Positions 12,351 to 24,829 are shown, counted from the first letter of the stretch. The stretch: DNA of 64,000 bases from Enoplolaimus lenunculus (GCA_030248215.1 JASANG010002823.1:34215-98214); one strand, 5' to 3'. Notes: generated by a model not told the origin, from the letters alone. Translations and numbers: made by a program.

Positions 12351-12526
12351 TCAAAAAAATGTTCTTGCTCGCCCGTAAAAAGAGTTTACATAAGGTTATA
12401 TCCTCAAGAAATGTAATTCTAGCTGTACATATAACCCTAATCTGTTTCAAGATTCGTTCTTATGACATTGGGCAAAATTTTACGTTTGAGCTCGTTAGAC
12501 CTACGCTTGAATTTTAAATATGTTTG

Positions 12527-12777
12527 CACTGTAAATTTCAGTAGTTGATTTTAACTCAGAATGAGTTGAATCGCTCAGTCTGAATTAGGACTATCAGAAC
12601 TCAGGATTTTGAATTGATTCAATTCATTACGAGTTAATTAATTCACTCACCCAGAGTCAACTCAACTCAGAGCGAGAATCAACTGAATTCAGAGTGAGTT
12701 AATGTTTACTGATATTAATTCAGAGATAACTAACTCGCTAGCTGAATTTACTAATCAACTCATTGAAATTTACAGTG
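12527..12777 (+). mobile_element. Family B MITE, best-preserved copy
   Basis: 251 bp. The left end CACTGTAAATTTCAGTAGTT is complementary to the right end ACTCATTGAAATTTACAGTG. The interior is a chain of AACTCAGA/TCTGAGTT half-sites, which gives it strong self-complementarity. Confidence 0.88.
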
Positions 12778-12779
12778 TG

Positions 12780-14160
12780 GCAGTTATTGGCCGTATTGCA
12801 GAACCCAAAATACCGGTATAGCTTGATTCGTCTCAGACATAAAATATATATATACCTGCTTGCAATTTTTAAATTCTAAATTTTAAGAAAATATTTATGA
12901 CGAGCTAGCTAAATTACAGTAAACGTACAAAAAACTTTTTGAGTCAGACTAGGTATTTAAGGGCCGTATTTTAATCTGCTTAGAGCATACTTATCTGATT
13001 ACTAACTGGTGACATGTGCTACATACATTTGAGAAACCGTGCAGCAAAGGTAACCGAAATATCAGGCGACAATTTTTCGTTAATCAGCTAACATTTCACT
13101 TATGAAAATTCGTTAAGCGCTCACATTTTAGTCTCTATTAGGCTAAATAACAGTAATTATCTGGCATATTCACGCTACAACTGTTTACAAGGCGCTAACG
13201 TCAAATAGAGCAACAATCGTGTGTATGGAAACGAAAGCCAATATAGGACTCCAAATTAAAACACAAATCGAATCCGACCTTACCTCCTGCTATTAAATTA
13301 AAATTTCTATCAGCAGTAACCAGTATTTCACAATACCTATTCGTATTGTGACATTATGGCTTTGTGAGATCAAATATTAATTAATTTTTGAAATATGTAG
13401 CCATTACAAACGTTAACCAAATTTGTTTTTAAAGTATATTTTAGTGGCAGAAACCATATTGGGTCCAGGGCCTTTAACTGTAGGGTTTTCAAATTTTTAT
13501 ACCGAAGTAGTGGTTATTTTGCTAGGATACTGTGCATCATTTTGAAGCCATATTGATACCGGGGTCAGTGTAAATTCAAGCGAGTTGATTTTCACTCAGA
13601 ATAAGTTTATACATTCCGTCTGAGTTCGGACTATCACAACATTAGTAACGTTTGTAGAATTACAAACAATTAAAATTGTATTTGGTTTCTCGCTCGCTTC
13701 GCTCAGACAGTTTGTTTCTGCATCATCTGCTGCAATCCTAGCTTACTGAACACAAAAATTTTACTGCACCCTCTTTGATATCCAATTGTACCCTTTGCAC
13801 GCTCAACAATTTATTAAATATACAGAAACGAACAACATTTTAACCTATAACAAAATACACAATGTCCCAAAACGTATATATAGAAGTGTCAGTCGAGCAA
13901 TTTTTTGCACTGGGTCAACTCATAAAATTAGGCTACTTATAATACATCGCTATATGACTTAAAATCACAAAAATATATTAATAATTTGAACGTAGTGATT
14001 GATATATTAAACACCAAACACGACTCTAAACTAACTCTACGTCACTAAAACGGCATTCACCGGCTATTAATAGTTGCGCAATTTTTACACTTACGGTTCC
14101 TTTTGGGGGGGCACCCAAGTCAAGGTGCTCCAACCCTGATCAAAACCAAAATTTCGTACT
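12780..14160. other. No gene; repeat scraps
   Basis: A partial B copy at about 13565-13650 is followed directly by a family I core near 13670. The rest is AT-rich with nothing recognised. Confidence 0.5.
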
Positions 14161-14163
14161 GTT

Positions 14164-14215
14164 TTAGCATTAAAATTGCGTCTGGCGTCTCGCTCGCTTT
14201 GTTGATAGACGATGC
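14164..14215 (+). repeat. Family I core
   Basis: AGCATTAAAATTGCGTCTGG and CGTCTCGCTCGCTTTG match the I core found at 8999 and 44035. Confidence 0.5.
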
Positions 14216-14466
14216 TTTTTTTCCGCAATATTTATTGCGAGGAATTTGTAATTGACAATTTCTGAATCTGTCACTGGGTTATAATGCAAAATTACAAAAG
14301 TTGTTACAAAATTATCAAAAAAAACCCCAGCAAGATACAGAACCTTTGTCGCCACACATGTTGCGTTATTTAATTTGTCGAGTTTACTGTATTTTTAGAC
14401 AGGCGATGTCAAATAGTTACTTGTCAACCGTGCAGTTTATTGTTGCGTTGGCGACTGTTACTTTTA

Positions 14467-14646
14467 GGGGCGTAACAGTAGATAAAGCGTATTCCTAAGC
14501 CTAAGCCTAAACCGAAGCGTTGCAAAAATGTGTTCCTAGCCTAAGCCTAAGCCTAAGCCGAAGCAAAAAAATATACACTAGAATCTAAACCTACTCTTTA
14601 TATAGAGCCACCAGAAACGTTCACGCCACTTAAAGTAACATGGGCC
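14467..14646 (-). mobile_element. Family A MITE, reverse
   Basis: GTAACAGTAGATAAAGCGTA opens it. GCCTAA hexamer runs and an AAGTAACATGGGCC end follow, in reverse order to the plus-oriented copies. The hexamer block is partly duplicated. Confidence 0.75.
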
Positions 14647-15033
14647 GTTGCGTCGAGCCCAAGGTGTGTAAATTTTATGCGAACGTAATTGGCTGCGGTT
14701 AATTTTGCTCTATCGTCGAATAAAAGGTGCAACTTAAACGGTGTTGTGTGGAAATTTGTTGAAAAAATTATCAGCCATCACAATTTTGTTCCCTCAAACA
14801 AGCTTTCAACAGCAGCAGTCGATAGAGACGGGGTGTTGAAATTTCATATTGCAAGAAGTTTTTTTCATTTTTTTTGGGTAGAAGGCTTTTTTAACTATTG
14901 CACGAGATGTAGGATTGATTTATCGAAAGCAGACCAAACACGCTAGTCCGTCGTAATGGGTCATCCACGTAATACTGTCTACGCTACTGTAAAAAATTGT
15001 CCACACCCCTGGTTTCAAGGGCTGGACAAAACG

Positions 15034-15633
15034 ACATTGTTCTTACAATGTTAAGACTTTACACAAGGTGTACCTAGCTAGTTCGTTTTGGCAGTAGTCC
15101 CTTCGAAGGGACTAAGGACAAATTAGACACTGTCTGGACACAGTGTCTGACATCGGGACGTCCGAAAAAGAGCTTGTTGACAGTCCACAGCCCCTAACTA
15201 GGGCTTGTTTTAAAAACGTTGCAGTGTTCTAAAAATTTTACTTTCTTAAAAATTAACTGCAACCAGTAATTTTTAAAAGAGGGGGCAGGAAGGTTTTTGC
15301 CGGTAAAAGATAACTTGTAAGAGAACGACCCGCCCCATTCAAGCAGAGCAGGTTAGAATATAATAACTCTGGTATACCAGAAAGTTAAACCCCGGTGTCC
15401 CTGTCGAAAACAAATTTTGTCGTGACCGGTGAGGGGGGGCGGCGGCTGGGGTGTAAGTATATAGCTCCGGAACCCTACACTGTTGTCCCCCAGGGAGGAC
15501 GGGCGAGTGGGAACCCTTTAACTTCGCACACCAAGCCCAACGGTAGTTGCACCCTTCTTTCGCCCGTGGTTGCGGCATACTCAATATTAAGCTCTACAAT
15601 AGTCCCTTCAGACAGACTCTGTAAAACAGAGTC
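15034..15633. other. Cluster of short perfect hairpins in a GC-richer island
   Basis: Perfect stems seen: ACATTGT..ACAATGT (15034-15051), the 18-bp palindrome AGTCCCTTCGAAGGGACT (15096-15113), AGACACTGT..ACAGTGTCT (15125-15148), CTGGTATACCAG (15369-15380) and GACTCTGT..ACAGAGTC (15615-15633). Composition differs from the AT-rich flanks. The identity of the element is unknown. Confidence 0.7.
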
Positions 15634-15697
15634 CCTTGAAACAGACTCTTTAGATGACTAAACAGAGCTACAGACCGGGACAAAACAGTTCCTCAAT

Positions 15698-15829
15698 GAC
15701 GCATACAGAGATGGGAATGGACGGCAAAAAAGAAAAGGCGAAGAGACGAGCCCGGAAGAACAGGAAGGACATAATAAAAACAACAACAAAAAGGGAGGGG
15801 AAAGGGAAAAAGAAAGAAAAAAAAACATA
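15698..15829 (+). other. Purine-rich stretch, Lys/Arg-rich open frame
   Basis: A purine-rich run directly after the hairpin cluster is open as a short Lys/Arg-rich peptide starting MTHTEMGMDGKKEKAKRR and ending at TAA. It could be part of an unidentified mobile element or simple low complexity. I do not recognise it and claim no function. Confidence 0.25.
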
Positions 15830-15941
15830 ATTTTAGAAACATTAACACATCAATATGGTTCCTACTTTTGTAATGTTCGTTATTTAAAGCGGATAAAATT
15901 TCACTGTCGACTATTAACAACCTGCTCTTCACCGATGCTTT

Positions 15942-16197
15942 ACACTGTAAATTTAAATGAGTTGATTGATCAATTCAGCTAGCGAGGTTGGTTATTTCTG
16001 AATCAATATCAGTAAACACTAACTCATTCTGAGTTGAGTTGATTCTAACTCTGAGTCGAGTTGACTCTCGGTGCGTTGGTTATTTAACTCGGAATGAATT
16101 GAAGCAACTCAAAATTGTGAGTTCTGATTGTCCTATCTCCGACTTACTGCTTCAACTCATTCTGAGTTAAAATTAACTCACTGACATTTAAAGTGTA
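15942..16197 (-). mobile_element. Family B MITE
   Basis: Bounded by CACTGTAAATTTAAATGAGT and ACTGACATTTAAAGTG, with TA on both outer sides, consistent with a TA target duplication. A partial second copy follows. Confidence 0.8.
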
Positions 16198-16199
16198 TA

Positions 16200-16335
16200 A
16201 GTAAAGTTTAATCCACTCTGAGTTGAGTTGGTTATTTAACTCAGAATGAATTGAATCAACTCAAAATTCTGAGTTCTGACAGTCCTATCTCAGACTGAGT
16301 GTTTCAAAATCACTTCACTGAAATTTACAGGGTAT
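16200..16335 (-). mobile_element. Family B MITE, partial
   Basis: Half of a B element (TTGGTTATTTAACTCAGAAT through CACTGAAATTTACAG) directly follows the previous copy. It repeats the right half almost exactly. Confidence 0.7.
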
Positions 16336-17112
16336 ATAGGTACTTAAAACTCCGAAGGAAATACCCGTGCTCAGCGCAGATGGGATGCTAAACCCCATCA
16401 TTTTTTGGTCAATACTTTAACGTAAAGTTAGCCTTCATAAAATCAATCCGGAATATAACACCGTAAGCATCTACGAACGCAGTAAAATTCAACCACTCAA
16501 GCATGAGATCAGTGAGCGAACGCTCTACCACTACGCCACACAGACTGTCTCTCCAACTGGCTTAACCATTGACTATAAACCGTGGACACGTATGATGTCG
16601 GCAATTTTTACCAAATACTGTAGTAGGGCTGAGTAGGTCAAAAACCAAAAAGAACTTAAATACAAGCTAAATATTCACTGATAATATGAATACGGTGACA
16701 ACTTTGCCGTTTCAGCAAATTTAAATAAAAAATGAACAGTTATTCAAAAACAACCAACAAATATTTGACAATGTACTTTTTTTCAACTCGACTTTCAATA
16801 AGCCGGATTAAACTTTTCAACTTGAATTCAAACTAAACGTCAGTACAGCGGCTAACGACAGGCAAAATAGTGATGATAATATTAATAATTATTAGAGTTC
16901 TATTGAAATCCGCTTATATCCTAACTGTGACTACTGTTTACAACGCCAAAGCTTGCTATGTTTTAACTATGAATTTGAGACAAAAATGTGTCAACGTTTC
17001 AATAGTACCATTGCTGATAAAAAATTTTGACCTTTGCCACATGAGTATTTTCTATTTTGCTCTGAAATTCAATTCTAAGTTATCATGTGACAATTGTTAC
17101 CACCAATGCTCC

Positions 17113-17345
17113 ACTGTAAAAGAATTTCCCTGTAAATTTCCATGAGTTGATTAATTTACTCAGAGTGAGAATTAGTTATTTTTGGTTATTTCGAAGTTAA
17201 TAACTCACTTTGAGCTGATTTAATTCTGGGTGAGTTGATTAAGTCAGATTGAGTTCAATAAATTGAGAACTCTGAGTTCTGAAAGACCTAATTCAAAGCT
17301 CAGGCTTCTGAGTGGATTCAACTCATTCTGAGTTGAATGAAATTT
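17113..17345 (-). mobile_element. Family B MITE
   Basis: CACTGTAAAAGAATTTCCCT on the left, then CTGTAAATTTCCATGAGTTG, GAGTTGATTAAGTCAGATTG and a GAAATTTTTAGTG end. Confidence 0.7.
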
Positions 17346-17360
17346 TTAGTGTTAGAAATC

Positions 17361-17520
17361 TGGGCCCTTGTATAGAACAGGGCCGGAACATTTTCCGATG
17401 GGACTGTAATAGAGTAAGCTTAACCTTTAGACTAATTTTTTTGTTTAGGCTTAGGCTTAGGCGTAGACTAAGGTATAGGCTCATTCTTACACTTAGGCTC
17501 AGGCTTAGGCTAACAACTTT
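17361..17520 (+). mobile_element. Family A MITE, right end missing
   Basis: The left end GGGCCCTTGTATAGAACAGG is well preserved, followed by AATAGAGTAAGCTTAACCTT and TTAGGC hexamers. The distal terminal repeat is absent. Confidence 0.8.
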
Positions 17521-17616
17521 CTACAGATTTCTAGGGCGTTCGCAGTATAACAAAGCATTACGCATCGTTACGAGATGTTAAAAATTCGTTTTATTTATTA
17601 TCACCTCATACAACGT

Positions 17617-17795
17617 ACCTATAGAACAGGACCGTAACAGTAGTATAAACAAATTCGTAAGCCTAAGTCTACGCTTAATCTTATGCCTAAGCGTAAGCAA
17701 ATGCCTATACCTAAGCCCCAGCAAAGAACATTAGTTTGAAGCTTATACTTACTCTTTTGAACTTCCGCAGAATAGCAGTCCGCCCGTGATCTTTG
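17617..17795 (-). mobile_element. Family A MITE, inverse to its neighbour
   Basis: CCTATAGAACAGGACCGTAA is followed by GCCTAA hexamers and AGCTTATACTTACTCTTTTG. It faces the copy 100 bp to the left, forming an inverted pair. Confidence 0.78.
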
Positions 17796-18634
17796 CATAT
17801 GTCTCGAAAAACAAGACAAAAATCTGCCTCAGATTTTCGATAATCTTATCAGCCGTACACCGATAAGCGATCAGCCAATGGCATAGAAACGATGGATCAT
17901 ATGCATAGAACTAATTCTAAACAAAATATAGACGCTTACATCTAATACTAAAATCTAAACCAGAAGCCTGAGAGAGGCTAGGGCCAGTGATTGTTGTCAA
18001 ATACGTGCTCAAAAATATTGGCCAAGGTACTTAGGGCAACAAAAAAATTCTATCCCAAACCTCTGTGTTGCCAAAGCGTACTCCTAAGCCAAAAACCCCC
18101 AAAAACCCAATGGGCAAAAATATTAATAATTCTCAATAATTCAAATGTCGACTTTACAACGCTATGATAATTTTATAAATACCAATTGAAAAAGGGTTTC
18201 ATGTTGTCACGAATTGTACTAATCCCTTGTTAACTGCGCAAATCCACTACGGTGTTGACGCTTAATTATGCGTTAAAAATGTGCTACAATATTCAAAATG
18301 TATATATATATATTGTAAGCAAAACCTTAGTTGAACTGAAAGTTATTTCGAAAATTTTCAACCGAATACAAACACGGCTCCGCTGTGTCGTTTTGCGGTT
18401 GGATTATAGTTTGAATTTTGCTCGAGTCATTGAGTTTGGAAATTGAAATTTAAAGTTGAAATAAAATAACAACGCACATTCGTTGTTGTTCAGTGTTTGC
18501 CATCGGTGTATGTTTGATTCTATTGAAGCAAAGTGGAATTTTGGGCAGTAGCCTTATAGTTTGACACTCGCCATAGCTAAGGTCTACGGCTGGCTTAAAT
18601 GTTGCTTTTTGAACAATGTTTGCAACTTGACATC

Positions 18635-18728
18635 GCAAGTTTGCTTAGGTATAAGCTCATTGTTAGACTTAGGCCTTGGAATATGCTTATATTACTGCTG
18701 TTACAACCGTGTTATATACCTTGGCTGT
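18635..18728 (+). mobile_element. Family A fragment
   Basis: The right half only: TTAGGC-like hexamers, GGAATATGCTTATATTACTG and a degraded end. Confidence 0.6.
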
Positions 18729-18729
18729 A

Positions 18730-19430
18730 AGTTGCATATTCTCGTCAATTGTCATTATCGACTCTGGGTTATGGCACGTCGTAAACAAACTATGAAGCTC
18801 TGGTGGTCATAAACGCTTAGCTGGCGCCGTTTGATTCATAAAGGGATGGCGTTCAGATTGTTGCTTTACGTAGGCTTGCTCGAAGACATCAGAATCATTT
18901 CGCCAACGAGGCACACACAAGATTAGTTTTTTCTCGTCGAACTTACCATAACAATTACGTCAGGCTTCTAGCTCACTGAACTTGACTATTACACGAACGC
19001 ATCTTGTTTTATACTGAAATATCTTAACTTTAATATCCCCAAGCCAAAAACTTTTAGATCCCTCACTGCGTTTGGCGGGCGGAGGCTAGAGCGCTATGAT
19101 TAAAAGCTTTATTTCGTTTTGAATAAATGTGCTTGTAGACCTGAAACGATCATTTCGAACTATTCGTACAATTTAAATGTAAGTCTTTGTGAACTTGATT
19201 TTTAATCCGAAAATTTTAGCCTGCAACATAGCTGAAGTACAGGTGTCAATGATGAACTAAATACAGAGCGAGCCGCTTTGTACAACAAACGAAGCCGTTT
19301 GATGTATATTTCTGATAGGCGGAAACCGACTTAAATATAAAATTCTTTAATCTACACGGGTTTATTAACAAATTTTCGAGTCAATACGACAGGAAGCATA
19401 CAGATTATAAAACATTTTCCTATTCATTCG
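18730..19430. other. No gene seen
   Basis: No repeat or gene recognised in this AT-rich stretch. Confidence 0.4.
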
Positions 19431-19433
19431 ATG

Positions 19434-19620
19434 CTAATGTATAGAACTGGACCGAAACAATAGTATAAGTATATTCCTAAGCCTAAGCATAATGAGTTTC
19501 TACCTAAGCCTAAGCATAATTAGTTTCTATTTAAACCTAAACAAAAAATAGTATAAAGTTTAAGCTTACTCAATTGCAGTTGCGCAGAAAAAACGACCCG
19601 CACCTGATCTTTAAATAGAC
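19434..19620 (-). mobile_element. Family A MITE, reverse
   Basis: AATGTATAGAACTGGACCGA, duplicated CCTAAGCCTAAGCATAA blocks, TTGCAGTTGCGCAGAAAAAA and a CCGCACCTGATC end. Confidence 0.75.
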
Positions 19621-19624
19621 CTTC

Positions 19625-22275
19625 GGTGTGAAATATATTAACGTCTGCTTGTTTAAAATAGCACAATTTATTCGAGTTGTGGCTCTTGTGAGTTTGAAAC
19701 CCTTCTCATTTAGAGTATACTAAAATCAACTTTAGTACAATCTCTGTGCACAATGCTTTTACACATGTGAGGTGCTTAACAATTCTGACACGTGCTCGAA
19801 GAGCGAACAAGAGATAAAATAGCTCCATTGGACTCGAGCATAAAGCTCCTATAATTTACCGTTGTTGGTAAACGCCTTTCAATACAGCGCAAAACGAAAC
19901 ATTCATAAGGCATGAAAACCCACTCGTGCTAGAAATTAAGCTGCTTTCAATCGAGGGTCTGGCGTACAAATCAGTGCCTCAAATTAGATGTCAGACGTAA
20001 TTTAAGGCATAAGGTAAACATGGCTTAAAATTGCAGTGAACAATTCTCAGCTACGCGTGCGCTTATTTTAATGTAGTAATATAAGTGTTGTGTATTAATT
20101 GCTACATCCTTCAGTACGCAGGATGCAACTGAATGTCAAACACACCACACTCTGAGCTGGTACTACAGCTCGACAAAATTTGCTGAAACCAGAATCCGAG
20201 ATTAACCAAACTCAGGCAGCTAAAATCGTTTTGAATGAGCGTAAATCGACTACAGTTCCATAAAACGCGGTTAAAATTTGTTCTTTCGTTCTTTTATATA
20301 AAATGTAGCAGATTGATACTTCAAAAACCACCCAATACTGGTAAACATGCTAATTGGATACACGACATTTATAATACAGCCAAAAAATCTCGATGGTGCA
20401 ATGTACGTTCGGCGAAAATGTTATCATGACGGCGTTTGATTGGAGGATTGTACAAATCAAACAGCTACTGGAAGTAAACTGTTTGCGATTGGTTGTTCAG
20501 GCTTGCCTGTGATCGAGAAAACTGATTTGCACAATAATTATTTTCCTTCACCCTATTTGCAAACTATACAGTAAACAAAGTTTATATAGTGTATGAACGA
20601 AGCTGTGTGAGCGTGTGCTGTAATGTTTAATCGAATACGTTATGTGGATAATGCTGTTTTTGTTTCTGTTATTTTCATTAGTCAATCAAATTGTGCTTCT
20701 GAAATCATTCATACCGCAGAAACCTTGTTTAATTTGTAGTTTGCAAATAAGGTATAGGAGAATAATCACTGGAGGATTCAAGTTTCTGGAATACAGTCAA
20801 ACTTGAACAACCAAACAAAATCAGTTTACATTTCAGTAATTGTTTGGGCCGGCCTGAACAACAATTGTCGTGTGGTGCGTCCCAGTTGCCAACTGGAGCA
20901 AATATCTGTTTGGGGCACATCAGTGCGTACTGAACAATTTTACTTTTTCACAAATAATCCATGCACTCCCGACTTGTGCTTTGTTCAATGAAGTTCACAA
21001 AAAGTTTCTTGAAATTGAAAGCTAAAAACGTTGCCAGATCTTTGTTGCGTAACTCTGTCGGTTAATTGATTCGTTGACTTTTCAAGTCTTATTTGTTTCC
21101 AAAACTTTTATGCCAAAACATTCTATGTATTTACTGTTTAAATATTCAAAATATATAAATATATATTTTTTGAACATAACCTTTAATATAAAATATGGTT
21201 TAGAGGGCTGTTAGACTGACTAGAGCGGCCTCTTAGCTTACAACCATACTTATATCCGATTTTGTGAAAATGTTAAATGATCATTATCGTTGCTTATTGA
21301 TATGTCAAAATTAAACACTTATTGCCATATGGCATAATAGCGTTTCGTGGCCGCTAAATTTGGATTCAGTTAACCAGAACCTAATACGAAAAATGACTAA
21401 GCTATTAGTTTAACTTAGATTCATTGTTGAAATTTTTCGACAAAAAAGGGGGGTTCAAAATTGCTAAACACTTTTATATGGCCGTTGCGTCAATTCTGCA
21501 ACGGTCTGAAATCACAACAATTGTTTAGCGAATATTTCTTACTAATTCAAATTTTTGCAGGGAGGGATAGTATATTTCATGGTGCTCTACCTTGACATTT
21601 ATGTTGTGTACAAGGTCAGCGGCGGATTCAGAAACTACTGATGACGAAAAGGCTTACAAAAGTTACGAAATGCAATTTTTACAATACGCTATATTTGCGT
21701 CAATTTTCGGATCGGGAAATTGTACGGTAATAGTAACCTTACCATTTTGTCACAAAAAAATTTTCTGACGGGAAAGCGTGCGCCCCCCTCTTCTGGATCT
21801 GTGGGCGTACCAGGTTTAACGTTAACCATTTAAGAGTTCAAATAGTTTTCAGCCATCTATTATTTGAGTCAAACGTAGCTTGACTTATTGGCTAAAACGC
21901 ATGAATTCACCGATATAAAGCAGTGCATTGAAATAATGGCGTGTAAACTTAGGGCACAGGTCAGAAATATAGAAAGTTGTTGCTTGTCGATGCATATTCA
22001 CATTTTCGATGCAGAGGTCCATACGACTTTTATACACTTTCCCCCGCACAGATTTAGGCTCAGGTTTAGGTTAGCGAAAACACTTACCAAACATTAAGCT
22101 TAAGACTTGGCTGAGTTTTTCTCTGAAGCGTAAACATGATGCAATCCGAAGCCTAAAATGGTTTGGAAACGTGGATGCAGGAGTTGAGGGTATTATATTA
22201 GGCAAAGCACTGATTGGGATGGTATATTGCTGTCAAGTCATAAAATTAATACGAGGTTCAAAAATTTGCTATGTT
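19625..22275. other. No gene seen
   Basis: Long AT-rich stretch without a supportable gene. A loosely self-complementary region lies between about 20450 and 20900 (GATTGGTTGTTCAGGC against GGCCTGAACAACAATTG), possibly an old foldback repeat. Confidence 0.4.
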
Positions 22276-22279
22276 TGTG

Positions 22280-22460
22280 GGATCATGTAAAGGCCGTTTT
22301 CCCGCGGGACTGCAGTAGGTTTAAACTAACTTTTTGCTTCGGCTTAGGCTTCAGTATAGGTACGCTTATCCGTACGCTTAGGCTTAAGCTTAGGCTTAAG
22401 GTTTAGAATTAGGAATAATGCTTTTACTACTGTTACGGCATTGTTGTTTACATTACCCCG
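22280..22460 (+). mobile_element. Family A MITE
   Basis: ATGTAAAGGCCGTTTTCCCG, TTAGGCTT hexamers, AATGCTTTTACTACTGTTAC and a GGCATTGTTGTTTACATTA end. Confidence 0.72.
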
Positions 22461-22851
22461 TTTTTAGACCCTACAGCCGCGGACCGTGTTCACCAAGTGT
22501 CAGAGGTTAATAAACGGGTCCCAAGAACGGCGCTAAAGATCAAATTTATTTCAACCCTTTGTAGGGACGTACCAGATAGAAACTAACCAACTTATGCATC
22601 CCTTCAATAATATTGGCAAATTAAGTTTTGTTAATAACTACAAGCTGGAGGAGAGAAATAAATTTAAAGACTTAAACACAAACCATACATTCGAAAGTAG
22701 GTTTTACGTGGCATTTCGAAACCAAAACCTTTGCAACGGCAATGACCAGGAACAGATTCAGATGAAGATATCACACCATGTCTTTGCGTTTCTTTTGTCT
22801 TGATGCACTCAACCTCACACTGCTGACATGGCTAACTATCTCGGCTTTCAG

Positions 22852-22935
22852 TATGCGTCCGTTAAAGAGCCAAAGACACGCGGAGTGCCCAAGGGCGACC
22901 GTGCCTGTTCTACGGACACATTATCGTCCCCTGAC
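22852..22935 (+). other. Weak candidate exon
   Basis: A pyrimidine-rich acceptor (CTATCTCGGCTTTCAG) and a GAC|GTAAAA donor enclose 84 bases of locally higher GC, open as 28 residues starting YASVKEPKTRGVPKGDRACS. Both ends are phase 0. There is no homology I recognise and no second exon to pair with, so it may be chance or an exon of an unseen upstream gene. Confidence 0.18.
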
Positions 22936-23014
22936 GTAAAATATTTCTACTGCTTTACGTTGTTTGAATTGAATCCTTTTTATTCATTGCATTTAATTAA
23001 TTTTTCCCCTTAAT

Positions 23015-24340
23015 ACAAAATTTGTTGCAGCGCACAAATATTGAAAACTTCTGAATGCGACCATGACGAACCTGTGTTTAAGATTTGTGACTAACAACCA
23101 TTTTGTAGAAAGACGTTTTGAAAAAATTACGAAAATGAAAATTTCACAACTCCTATATTAATCAGCGCAGAGAAATTGAAACATTTAATAGAAGAATTGC
23201 CTAAAACAAACATTCTCCGGTGTCACAGAAACGTCGCATTGAACTTGCTCAACTCTGAGTTTAAATCTAGACCCATATTCTCAAATGTGTATAGCAACTC
23301 AGTAACTGTTACACTTGTTAAACTCAAGGCTGGTGCAGGTGTATGCGTGGTTCGAAATGTGCTACACACATTCGCGAATACTGGACTTAAAGCAGGACAG
23401 GCGACCATTACACAAAATGTAGACGGAATTAAACCTTTGCGACGTTGATATAGAAACATTTTGCATATGTCGCAGCTGCAAAACCAAAGATTATGAGTTT
23501 AGCATCGTTTGACAAATGTATTCTATGAATTCAGTCGTTTCAGTTCCTCAATCTTTGACAGTGTCCGTTTAAACCAGCAACAAGTGTCACGCCACGATCA
23601 TTCCTGAAACAATGAAGATATATAGGGTTCTATACACCTCTCTGTACATTTCAACGTTCAGCGTAGTCTTCGTACGTAAATGCTTTGACCAAATTTGTGC
23701 TTATACTTCCTCAAAGACGTTGGCTTAAGCTTACACAACCATTTTATTGAACCGAAACTATAGCCTCGGCCTAAGCCTATAGAAAAATTGATACAAAAGC
23801 CTAATAGTGCAAAAATATATCTACTGCAGTTTTTGCTTGAAAAGCTTTGGATTCAACAGTGACAATGTACATCGATAAAACTTATCTAACGAGCTTCTGT
23901 TTGACTCTATTTTGATGACGTGACTTTCAATCTGACCCTAAGCTAATATATGAATTGCGTTGAAAACAGGGTTGTCGATCCCAGAAATGTGCTGAGCTTA
24001 GCCTATCCGAAAAGGTTCCACTGTCGCATTTGAAAGTTGTCTTTTTTTCCCAAACAAATCTCTACAAGAATTTTAAACATTTGAAAAGCGGTTACAATTT
24101 TACAAATTATATACGGATAATAGCTGGATTTGAAGCATTTTAGAACAATGGTTGACTAAAACAAACATTATTAAACAATCGGTGGCTTGCAATAGCAACA
24201 AAGCTATTTTTAACAATGCAGTTTAGCGATGCAAAATTGCAGTGAAATGCAAAAATTGCACAAAAACAACGTGTCTGTGTTGAACTGAAACACAATTGCA
24301 TTTGCTTACATATTTACAAATTAGTTGCAGTTTATTATAT
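23015..24340. other. No gene seen
   Basis: At 23176-23459 both strands are open for about 80-90 codons, but neither translation is recognised. A few GCCTAA hexamers near 23760 may be an A remnant. Confidence 0.4.
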
Positions 24341-24344
24341 ACAC

Positions 24345-24776
24345 AATAGCGGATCCATGGGAGGGCCACCCCGGCCGTGGCCCCTCCCCCCCAAACAGCA
24401 TCTCAACAAAAATTATATAGAGTGTCAATTGCTATTCTACGCTGTTCCGAAAATAGCAGGCAGTTCTAACTGATTCAAAAACAGAAAAAGATGCATCTGA
24501 AGTTGACTGGATTTTGCTTTTTCAAAACTAAACTGGCTTCCGAATCCGAGCCTTTAAAATTGTGCCTGTTTGAAATTAAATCTGAGTTTATGTTACCACA
24601 CTGTTGCTTACATCTAAATTGCGTTGATGCGTTAGTTTTATTTGTAATTCATCTCAATTGAACGAGCGTAAAGAAGTCAATTTTATGGCAATACTTCTTG
24701 GTTTGTGTGTGGGTCAAAATAAGTTTATTACCTACGAAATTTTGCCCCCCATTGTGAGATGCTGGATCCGCCACTG
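24345..24776 (+). mobile_element. Family H TIR element
   Basis: The ends are CAATAGCGGATCCATGGG and GCTGGATCCGCCACTG, in inverted orientation. Internal marks are GGCCACCCCGGCCGTGGCCC and AAAATTATATAGAGTGTCAA. A second copy with the same marks is at 53182-53559. Confidence 0.8.
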
Positions 24777-24829
24777 CGTATACACGTATATACGCATGAC
24801 AAATTGTCAATCAATGACGTTACTACCTT

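Noticed and set aside
15395-15661. 88-codon plus frame and 81-codon minus frame in the hairpin island
   Set aside because: Length is expected by chance in a GC-richer patch, and the hairpins explain the composition better.
23176-23459. Open frames on both strands, about 80-90 codons
   Set aside because: No recognised homology, no convincing splice sites and both strands open at once. Treated as chance or unclassified repeat.
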